In this document: one piece after another, positions 8,138 through 15,163 of the stretch
How positions within the stretch are numbered: position 1 is the stretch's first letter
Layout of the letters: each line of letters starts with the position of its first letter
Source of the DNA: Alloacidobacterium dinghuense
GTDB taxonomy: Bacteria > Acidobacteriota > Terriglobia > Terriglobales > Acidobacteriaceae
Length of the DNA stretch: 64,000 bases
NCBI RefSeq assembly: GCF_014274465.1
Contig: NZ_CP060394.1
Coordinates: 868,001-932,000, forward strand
Direction of reading: 5' to 3'
The notes under the pieces: model-generated
The model's database searches: none
Seen by the model: the letters and a program-made list of their open reading frames with translations, nothing else
What the model was told of the DNA's origin: nothing
Position numbers and translations under genes: made by a program

Positions 8138-10384
8138 TTAGAAGACGCTTTCGTTCTCGAGCAAAATGGGATCCTTGGAAATTTCCACGGATCCTCCAAT
8201 GACACCGTGCACAGCTCCGGTGAGATCGTGATATTGGACGTATTGGCTTGGAACGGTGTAGTTCGCTGTTCCCGCTGTGTTCCAGACGGCCTGAGCGACA
8301 TATCCATCGGCGCGCGTAAAGCTGCAGACAAATGTCGTGGGGCTCGCTGGAATCTCGGCGCACGGCTGACTTACGGTGACGCCGGTGATCCATTGGGACA
8401 CCCGTTGATAGCCTTCGCCCGCCGTGTTCAGACCGCCGGTGCTGGTCCAGAGTGTTCCCCACGCTGGATTGTCGTACGCATACCAGAAGGTCCGTTGCAC
8501 GCCGATCGATTGCTCGAGAAGGAGCTGCCGTGCGAGCCAGCCAGCCTGGTCGGATTCTTCGGGAAGATTCGTATTGTTTCGCCAACTCGACTCGGTATCC
8601 CAGATGGGAAGGGAGCCATTTTCGTGTTTTGCTGCCACGGCCTGGAGCTGGTAGACGCTACCCTGGATGGGCTCCGGGGCCCCGCCGATAGTAGGATAGC
8701 CGTGAAAGGACACGATGTTGATGATGCTGTTGCCCCCCAACCCCAGCCAGTTGTCGAGCCAAGTGGTTCCACAGTATTGAACGCTGCCTGCGCACTCGGC
8801 CTGAGTTTCGTAGTTTCCGGTGGTCGAGGGACTAAGAAAGACCGCGGCAGGATCAACGGCCCGAATGATTGATTTCGCATCACTAGCCATGGCAACGAGA
8901 GTTTTGGGATCGCCTTGCCAATAGAAGGGGTCATTCGCCTCGTTCCAGAATTCCCAATATTGAATCGCTCCCGCCCCGAGATGCGAAATCAACTGGGTCA
9001 CAAACTCATCCCAAAGACTCAAACTGGCGGGCGCCTCGGCGCACATGGACGGAGCGTAGGCGCCGCCGCACACAGCACTGATGGTGCCCGCGGATGAAGA
9101 GCTGTCGGCGCCCGATTGCGCGTAGGTGAAGGTGTTGGCGGTGGGAGTTCCAGTCAGATAAAACGTGCCGTTAAAGCTGGAGTTGGAAACTCCGGCAAGG
9201 GTGACCTGACTCTGAGAAGAAGCCGGCTGTGTCGGGTTGTAGTACATCCCGTGAGCCGACGATGTCGTCACGGTCACGAATCCGCCCGACCTTGTGATCG
9301 ATTGGATTGGCACATTTTTTGGTAGCGCCCAGGGCGGAACTCCGCCAAAGGTATAGAGCAATTGGGAGCCGTTTGCGCGAGCCATGCTCACCTGAGCGTC
9401 CAGATTCTTCCATGTGTACGTGGTTGCGCTGGGATTGAGATTGCCCCATTTTGTTCCGGTGTCCCACAGCCTGATGGTGTGGATCGGCAATTCGGGCCAT
9501 GGAGTTCCAGCGGTCAGATAGTCGATGTTCATGGCGAAAAAGGCCGCCGAGGAGTTGGGCGTCCGGACCGGCGTCGAGTGGGGAACGATCGTATAGGAGA
9601 CGGTTGATACGGGTCCGGCGGGGCCGCCTGGCACTGCGGCGACAGCCTTGAGCGTCATATTGCTAGTCACGGTGATCGGACCCGTGTATCGGGTTGACGA
9701 AGTCGTGGGGGTTACGCCGGTGACAGTGTAGTAGGTCGTAGCCCCAGATGTCGCATTGCTGATTGCGATCGACTGCGGGCCCTGGTATACGCCGGCGGCC
9801 TCGCTAAAAGTGGGAGCTACAGCCGAAACGAAGGCATACGTTGCGGATGTAACGGGGCCAGCCGGACCGCCCGGAACAGCCGCGATCGCCTTGAGCGTCA
9901 TGTTCCGGTTGACGGTGATCGATCCGGTGTATTGCGTCGAATAGACGGTCGGCGTTACGCCACTGACGGTGTAATAGATTGCGGCACCGGCCGTTGCGTC
10001 ACTGATCGCGATCGACTTGTAGGCCTGATAAGTTCCTCCAGGTGTACTGAAAACGGGCGCCACTGGCGGGACGAAGGAATAAGTAGCGGTCGCAACGGCG
10101 CTGACCGGTCCACCCGGAACGGCCGCGATCGCCTTGAGTGTCATGTTCCGGTTGACAGAGATCGGTCCAGTGTATTGCGTCGAATAGATGGTCGGCGTTA
10201 CGCCGCTGACGGTGTAGTAGATCGTCGCGCCAGGCGTGGCATCTGTGATGGTGACAGATTTGTAGGCTTGATACGTTCCGCCAGGCACACTGAACTGTGG
10301 CGCAGAAAGTGTCACGGCCAGAGATGAAATCCCGGTGGACAAGGCAAGGAGAAGGATAATTGCGAAAGAACGTACTGCTGGCAT
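8138..10384 (-). CDS. Secreted clan-A glycoside hydrolase with three chitobiase C-terminal-like repeats
   Basis: A 748-residue exported protein. The ATG at 10384 is chosen because PAVRSFAIILLLALSTGISS is a clear signal peptide and GAGGC lies upstream; the frame is open 22 codons further. Three near-identical repeats of about 77 residues follow (roughly 28-104, 105-182, 183-260), each with GGTYQAYKS-like, YYTVSGVTPT and MTLKAIAAVPGGP segments, the chitobiase C-terminal-type beta fold. The rest is a TIM-barrel glycosidase resembling GH39: WEFWNEAND near residue 478 supplies the acid/base Glu and IWDTESSW near residue 595 the likely nucleophile Glu. It probably cleaves a plant or microbial polysaccharide outside the cell; the substrate is not determined. 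Confidence 0.75.
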   Translation of the reverse strand: MPAVRSFAIILLLALSTGISSLAVTLSAPQFSVPGGTYQAYKSVTITDATPGATIYYTVSGVTPTIYSTQYTGPISVNRNMTLKAIAAVPGGPVSAVATATYSFVPPVAPVFSTPGGTYQAYKSIAISDATAGAAIYYTVSGVTPTVYSTQYTGSITVNRNMTLKAIAAVPGGPAGPVTSATYAFVSAVAPTFSEAAGVYQGPQSIAISNATSGATTYYTVTGVTPTTSSTRYTGPITVTSNMTLKAVAAVPGGPAGPVSTVSYTIVPHSTPVRTPNSSAAFFAMNIDYLTAGTPWPELPIHTIRLWDTGTKWGNLNPSATTYTWKNLDAQVSMARANGSQLLYTFGGVPPWALPKNVPIQSITRSGGFVTVTTSSAHGMYYNPTQPASSQSQVTLAGVSNSSFNGTFYLTGTPTANTFTYAQSGADSSSSAGTISAVCGGAYAPSMCAEAPASLSLWDEFVTQLISHLGAGAIQYWEFWNEANDPFYWQGDPKTLVAMASDAKSIIRAVDPAAVFLSPSTTGNYETQAECAGSVQYCGTTWLDNWLGLGGNSIINIVSFHGYPTIGGAPEPIQGSVYQLQAVAAKHENGSLPIWDTESSWRNNTNLPEESDQAGWLARQLLLEQSIGVQRTFWYAYDNPAWGTLWTSTGGLNTAGEGYQRVSQWITGVTVSQPCAEIPASPTTFVCSFTRADGYVAQAVWNTAGTANYTVPSQYVQYHDLTGAVHGVIGGSVEISKDPILLENESVF

Positions 10385-11160
10385 GAATCGGCCTCGGGGG
10401 TAGATTGATTTTTGAGGGCAGATCGTAGAAAGAAGACACCAATGGGGCAAAACGACGAGAATCGTAATTCGGCAGCAGCTGAAGTCTGGAATCGATTGAA
10501 CTATAGTCTAAGCTACATAGGTTACTATATCGCCGTAGCTCTCGCGTTGTTATTCAGAAAATCTGCAAATCCTGTGAAATTCTCGCACTTTATCGGTGCT
10601 TCCAAGTCGCTGCGGTGGGGGCTGATTAGTGGCAGCTTTCCAGCGGGCCGAAATTGCCTATATCTCCGGTGGACCTCGCTCAGGGGCCATGGGTCTTAGC
10701 AATGAAAAGCATTGGAGTACCGTCCGATAGTTCGATGCCCATTCAAGAATTAGAAGCGTTCCGGAAAGTCGCGCTGGTGGTGATTCGGGATTCCTAATGG
10801 GATTCTGAATGTTGAGTGCGCTGCTGCGCAGCGGATGGAGATTGACACGTCATCCCCAAATGGGTACTGTAGAGCGCTTCCGAAGCGGAATCCGTTAATC
10901 TTTGTTTCTATAATAGATTGCCGTTTGATGTTCACGGGCGTAAACATTGCCTTACGCGAGACTTTGCGCTCGGCTGCAACCTCCTGCAAAATGGGGATTT
11001 TTAGACTTAAAATCCGAAAGCAACGCTGAGAAATTCTGGTGTCAGTTCTGGTGTCAGTTTGAATTGTACTTTCCGGCAATTTCGTGCATCACAATGCGAG
11101 CATGAGTTTGAGATAAGAGACTTAAAATAAGTCATATATTGGCGCCGTGCAGGTCTCTGC
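10385..11160. other. Intergenic stretch with no convincing gene
   Basis: Between the glycosidase start and the tRNA-like sequence I see only short frames without family resemblance or good ribosome sites. The near half must hold the promoter of the minus-strand glycosidase. Base composition drops towards 11,000, where AT-rich runs appear. Confidence 0.5.
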
Positions 11161-11232
11161 TACTCTGTGCAGGTGACCCAAGACGGTTTCCTAAACCGCA
11201 GGTCGGAAGTTCGAATCTTCCCAGAGTCACCA
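11161..11232 (+). tRNA. tRNA-Arg(CCT)-like sequence with shortened D arm, possibly a pseudogene
   Basis: The 3' two thirds fold as a tRNA: anticodon stem ACGGT/ACCGC (11183-11187 and 11195-11199, four of five pairs) around loop TTCCTAA with anticodon CCT, T stem GGAAG/CTTCC with loop TTCGAAT (11205-11221), acceptor strand CAGAGTC, A and CCA at 11222-11232. The 5' acceptor TACTCTG pairs at six of seven positions. The D region (11170-11182) is only 13 nt, does not form a normal D stem and lacks the usual GG loop. It may be a decayed gene or the 3' copy left by an integrated element. Confidence 0.5.
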
Positions 11233-11444
11233 TAAAATCAATCACTTACAAGTAAAATTCCAAAGCATAAAATTGACTGGCGGTAGAGGTGGCACTTCAA
11301 ACCATCTGCTTTATTCGCTGGTGTCGCTGGCGGTTGCCAGATCGAAGCAAAGCTTCCGTCCTCACGTTACCGTGGTCCGTGGCCGTCTGCCCGTGACCCA
11401 GCGTTAGCGGGAAGTTGTCGCCAAGGAAATGTGCTCTGCGATTC

Positions 11445-11765
11445 TTACCCAGCCTTGAGTCCACCGTGATCGTTTCGCTCGATCACGACTCCGAGGCGTT
11501 GCAGGCGCGTTCCGAGGCTATCGAGACGTCGGTTGATATTGGCGCGTTCTTTCACTGAGAGCGATTCCGCTGCCAAAACTAGAACCACGGTGTTGTAAGA
11601 TTTTATGGCGTCTTTCCAGAGACTTTCGCGACGTTCGATGTCGAATGTGTGACTGGCTATATCCAGCAAAAAATCAGCACACTTAAGTTCCATCAATAAA
11701 GAAAATGCACTGAGACGTCGAGACTCATCTCGCCATTTCTTAACGCAAATTTCCAGAAGAAACAC
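11445..11765 (-). CDS. Hypothetical helical protein
   Basis: A 106-residue protein without recognised domain. Composition is that of a real, mostly helical protein: amphipathic stretches such as LWKDAIKSYNTVVLVLAAES and a charged segment VKERANINRRLDSLGTRLQR. It lies alone on the minus strand in the sparse block after the tRNA-like sequence. No signal peptide or membrane segment. Its status as a gene is supported by composition only. Confidence 0.5.
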   Translation of the reverse strand: MFLLEICVKKWRDESRRLSAFSLLMELKCADFLLDIASHTFDIERRESLWKDAIKSYNTVVLVLAAESLSVKERANINRRLDSLGTRLQRLGVVIERNDHGGLKAG

Positions 11766-12019
11766 AACGAAGCCTGATCGCCTGCATGTATGCGGTTAGA
11801 TGCAAAGCCGACGAGCACGGGAGGCTTCATGGCAAGACAGCAGAGATCGCCCCGCTCAGTAGACGATCCTCCCGTCTATGTGAAATGCATGGAGGATGAA
11901 TGGCGGGCTTACTCAGGCTTAATCGGTTCATCCCGGGTCTAGAGCATCTTCGTTTGACAATGCAGAGTCAAGCGATGCATGAAGTTCATCAAGGCCCGTC
12001 GCATGGAAGCAGGTGGCAA

Positions 12020-12238
12020 TCAAAGGCGTCCCACCTTGCGTGCCCATGCGTCGAAATCAAACGACAGTCTGCCCTTGAATATCTCCGCTGGCAGGTAGCG
12101 GCGACGTTCACCGCACAGAGGACACGTGTGGATGATCCACGAGTCGGGCATTGTCTGTACGGGCGCCGCGATGTTCTCTTTGCACTGTTTACAGGTGATG
12201 ACGTAGGGGTGGATGCGGGCGGGTGGTTCTTGAAACAT
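12020..12238 (-). CDS. Small zinc-ribbon-like protein
   Basis: A 72-residue protein with two knuckles, ITCKQC near residue 14 and HTCPLCGERRRY near residue 37, spaced as in a zinc ribbon. The frame ends with FDFDAWARKVGRL. A larger frame on the other strand (11900-12274) has no such features, so this strand is preferred. Function unknown; a nucleic-acid or protein contact role would be typical for such ribbons. Confidence 0.55.
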   Translation of the reverse strand: MFQEPPARIHPYVITCKQCKENIAAPVQTMPDSWIIHTCPLCGERRRYLPAEIFKGRLSFDFDAWARKVGRL

Positions 12239-12374
12239 GGCTCACCCAGTATAGCGAATAAAAGGCGAAAATAGACTGAGGAAATTTCACATGTGAATCG
12301 CTATAGCTGGCCTCGTATGGCGCTTGTTCCGCATCCGAATCGTCAGCCGAAAGATAGTCTTCCGCAGCAACACA

Positions 12375-12566
12375 ATGGTTGATACAAAGTTCAGCATGCA
12401 TGACTCCTTCGTCTGGAGAGAAAAGGTAACGACCGCACCCGACGAAGAGCTCCTGGCATTCCGCGAAGCGGACTACCTTGGGCTGCGTGATGTTGAATGC
12501 GAGCACTGGAGAGTGCCCATCGTTGACGACGAGATTCGGCGCCGCAGGCTCAATGTCGGCTCATAG
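12375..12566 (+). CDS. Possible small hypothetical protein
   Basis: A 63-residue frame starting at the ATG at 12375. It is charged and lacks low-complexity sequence (REKVTTAPDEELLAF, HWRVPIVDDEIRRRR), which makes it plausible, but no strong ribosome site or homologous family is recognised. A competing minus-strand frame covers much of the same DNA. Confidence 0.3.
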   Translation: MVDTKFSMHDSFVWREKVTTAPDEELLAFREADYLGLRDVECEHWRVPIVDDEIRRRRLNVGS

Positions 12567-12701
12567 CGTCCGCACCTGGCGTTGTAAAGTCTGGATCAGC
12601 ATTGAGGCCACACTGCCATTAAGACCGGCTTAAGCATCTACTCCTACGATGAAGTGGTTTGCGATGAAGTAGTTCGTTCATAGCGTCTCATCCACAAAAC
12701 C

Positions 12702-12950
12702 ATGACCACAGCAATCGATGCCACAGTTCTAGCCGCCCTCGAAAACCGCAATGTCTGGAGCACAGAAGGGCGAGCCGTATCGAGAAGAGGTTTTTTTGCC
12801 GTGCGAGCGGACGAGTTGGCGCGGCATCTGAAGATGAATCGGGACGCAGTTGCTGAAAGTCTGAGCAGGTTGGCGGCCACGGGCAAGGTGATGAACATTG
12901 GTGGGACCGCTGAGGATCCGTCACCCAGGTATCACTTTGTTTACTCGTAG
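12702..12950 (+). CDS. Small winged-helix-like protein
   Basis: An 82-residue protein. The middle, VRADELARHLKMNRDAVAES with LSRLAATGKV, has the helix-turn-helix plus wing layout of small winged-helix DNA-binding domains, and RYHFVYS ends the chain like a final wing strand. It may be a local regulator or an element-borne protein. No neighbour indicates a target. Confidence 0.5.
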   Translation: MTTAIDATVLAALENRNVWSTEGRAVSRRGFFAVRADELARHLKMNRDAVAESLSRLAATGKVMNIGGTAEDPSPRYHFVYS

Positions 12951-13496
12951 GATGCTTGGAATTTTTCCATGGAGTGGCCAGCAGTGCAAGCGCAGATACT
13001 ACAAGCGGCGGCGGCGGACCAGAGGTTGATCTGTCGCACCTCATACCAGATATCAGGAATGCAGGCTTGTTATGGGTTTCCGGCAGGGGCCCCGCATCGA
13101 TTGCTCTTTTCTGTTGAGAAGCTGGTCTGAGGGATTAGAATCAACCCAACCCTTAATGTGGCGCGAGAACAAAAGTCGGGGCGGCTGAAGAGCAACCACC
13201 CCAGTGTCCTACACCTTTTGTGTTCTGTTTTGAGGCGTGTCCCCCCACACGCCTAGCGCCAGAAATCAGACGCCATTCATGGGATGTTGATGAGGTGAAT
13301 TTGCGTTGTCCATCCATCCGAGGGTAACCAATTCCGATTACAACAAGTGGCGATCGTCCGAACTAAAGAGGGATGGTCAATAGGGCCCCATCCAGCTACA
13401 TTTCCATCAGCAGTAAGAGAACTTAACGAGATATCGCCAGCGGACTAAGGAAACGGGTTCGCTGGCTTTTTTCCATTCGTTGTTGTGTTGAAAGAA
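12951..13496. other. Intergenic stretch, no gene seen
   Basis: No frame with family resemblance is present. One perfect hairpin occurs at about 13232-13254 (AGGCGTGT, loop of C, ACACGCCT) without a following T run, so I do not call it a terminator. Confidence 0.4.
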
Positions 13497-13709
13497 ATGT
13501 CGCTTGAAAGCCTTGTAAGAGAAGTTTCGATCCGTTGTGTAGAGTGCGGCACCAACATCTGGGAAATTGCTGACAGACACCGGTGGGTCTATGAAGACGC
13601 ATCCGACTTCGTCTGTTGCAACCGCGAGCCCACGCCAAAGATGCTGCGCGATCTGGCAAAAGAGTTTCATACCAGGACGGAATGCCTGCGGGAGACGCTG
13701 GATGAATGA
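13497..13709 (+). CDS. Small Cys-containing hypothetical protein
   Basis: A 70-residue protein; the ATG at 13497 is preferred to the GTG twelve bases upstream. It has one CVEC pair and a later CC, with IWEIADRHRWVYEDA between, and an acidic C-terminus. This is compatible with a small metal-binding or adaptor protein of the accessory block. No family recognised. Confidence 0.4.
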   Translation: MSLESLVREVSIRCVECGTNIWEIADRHRWVYEDASDFVCCNREPTPKMLRDLAKEFHTRTECLRETLDE

Positions 13710-13867
13710 GCCGGTTGCTTTTGTCGGGCAGTCTATTTCGTTCGGTTGCTAGATAGGCGCCGACAAAGTGGTCGTTGGGGAATTGTTGTTACCTCCTTTA
13801 GCCCGATGTTATGATGGCCTGCTCCTTGTAGAAAATGCGCTGAAACGTGTGGAGCTGGTGAGCAAGA

Positions 13868-14719
13868 ATGCACCACGCTAGCGTCCCTGGATTCGATATT
13901 GATTATGACGTCGATGTTTCCTCCCCAGGCGGGTTTGACGTAAGTCGTATCGGAATGATGATCTTGGGTCTTCCGCAAGTGGTTGACTCGGCATACATAG
14001 AGCCAAGAGGTCAAATCACGATAAGCGCTTCAGGGAAAATCAAAAGCGATCCCGGGGCCGTTCCGAGGAGTCGCATATTGAGGCTGGGATTCGTGCAGAC
14101 GCTAATCGACTGCCGTCGCGTGGGTTACTACGACAAACATATTTACGTAGAGCGGCACCCTCAATATCCGGTCAAAGATGGCGAAGGGAAGCCTTGGTTC
14201 AAGGGCGAAGCGATTAATCTCGTGACCGTCAAGAGTGATGAAATAAATCCCTCCAAGGATTTCCGGATCGAGGTGACTGACGAACCTCATTGCAGCTTTC
14301 CGCTGGTTTGTCCTTTTGTCTCGCCAAACGAGAACCTGGTCGCCCTTGATTTTCACGATTCATTTAAGACCTGTCTTTTAGCTAGAGTGTACGTAGGGGA
14401 TGGACAAACGCCAGGCCACACTTTTGAAGATCAGGTATTTTTGCATGAAGTGAGATGGGAATTTGATGTGGGGGGAAAATATGCAGCAGGTCCACCTCCG
14501 TCGGTTACCCGTGCAGAGCTAAACGGCTATCGTCATGTTGGCGCTGGATTGGCTATTCCCTGGCCGTATGATAGGCCAGCAGGCATCGTATTGGACACAT
14601 CACCTATGAATTATCGTGATCTTCCTGATGGCACTCAGGTTCCGATTTCTACTTCTGCGAATTCTACTAAACAATGCATGGTAATCAGACAGCCTACGAC
14701 ACTTGTTAAACAGTGGTAA
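13868..14719 (+). CDS. Hypothetical protein, 283 residues
   Basis: I do not recognise this protein. It starts at an ATG preceded by GGTGAG and has no signal peptide or membrane helix. The N-terminal third contains IDYDVDVSSPGG and the middle has conserved-looking aromatic and acidic runs (HIYVERHPQYPVKDGEG, then VYVGDGQTPGHTFEDQVFLH). The C-terminal part is Pro-rich (IPWPYDRPAGIVLDTSP). AT content is higher than in flanking genes, consistent with acquired DNA. It is the only long frame in the accessory block between the tRNA-like sequence and the cobalamin riboswitch. Confidence 0.6.
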   Translation: MHHASVPGFDIDYDVDVSSPGGFDVSRIGMMILGLPQVVDSAYIEPRGQITISASGKIKSDPGAVPRSRILRLGFVQTLIDCRRVGYYDKHIYVERHPQYPVKDGEGKPWFKGEAINLVTVKSDEINPSKDFRIEVTDEPHCSFPLVCPFVSPNENLVALDFHDSFKTCLLARVYVGDGQTPGHTFEDQVFLHEVRWEFDVGGKYAAGPPPSVTRAELNGYRHVGAGLAIPWPYDRPAGIVLDTSPMNYRDLPDGTQVPISTSANSTKQCMVIRQPTTLVKQW

Positions 14720-14889
14720 GCAGCACAAGTCGTATTCTGCAGTGTATTTTGACTTCAATCGCAGGTAGTGGCTCCCCTGTAAAGACGTTTCATCTTTCAT
14801 CGAAAAGCAATTTTGACAGCATGTTCGCTTGCCGGAATAATCAAATCATTCTCCATGTAATGAAGGTTCGGGATCATCTCGCGCGCTTC

Positions 14890-15085
14890 TGCATGGTCCA
14901 CGACAACGATTAACGCATGAGATGCTCGGGAAGACGGTGAGAATCCGTCACTGCCCCGCAACTGTGAGCGCGACCCTGCGTCTGTCAGATGGAGATGCGC
15001 AGGGAAATGTCAGACCTGAATGCCACTGGGAAGATCCGGGAAGGCGGTTTTGACAGACAGCGCGCGAGTCAGGAGACCGGTTTCA
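14890..15085 (+). promoter_or_regulatory. Cobalamin (B12) riboswitch
   Basis: The leader contains the conserved core in order: GGGAAGACGGTGAGAATCCG at 14928-14947, CACTGCCCCGCAACTGTGAG at 14949-14968, GCCACTGGGAAG near 15022, and the 3' B12 box GAGTCAGGAGACC near 15066. The outer segments GCATGGTC near 14891 and GACC...CATGC near 15075-15088 can pair as P1. These are the hallmarks of the adenosylcobalamin aptamer. It ends about 80 nt before the receptor start, so ligand binding would be expected to lower receptor expression. Confidence 0.92.
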
Positions 15086-15163
15086 TGCGGGAAGAGAAAC
15101 GGGATTGGCCATTGCGGCCAAGTTGCCGTTCGAACCGCGTTCCGAGGGGAACGAAGGAGAAAT

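Noticed and set aside
10412-10699. 95-codon frame with one hydrophobic stretch
   Set aside because: Starts in the glycosidase promoter region, has no good ribosome site and an unconvincing C-terminus.
12189-12506. 105-codon minus-strand frame competing with the small genes at 12,020 and 12,375
   Set aside because: Composition is poor, and it overlaps the more convincing zinc-ribbon frame.
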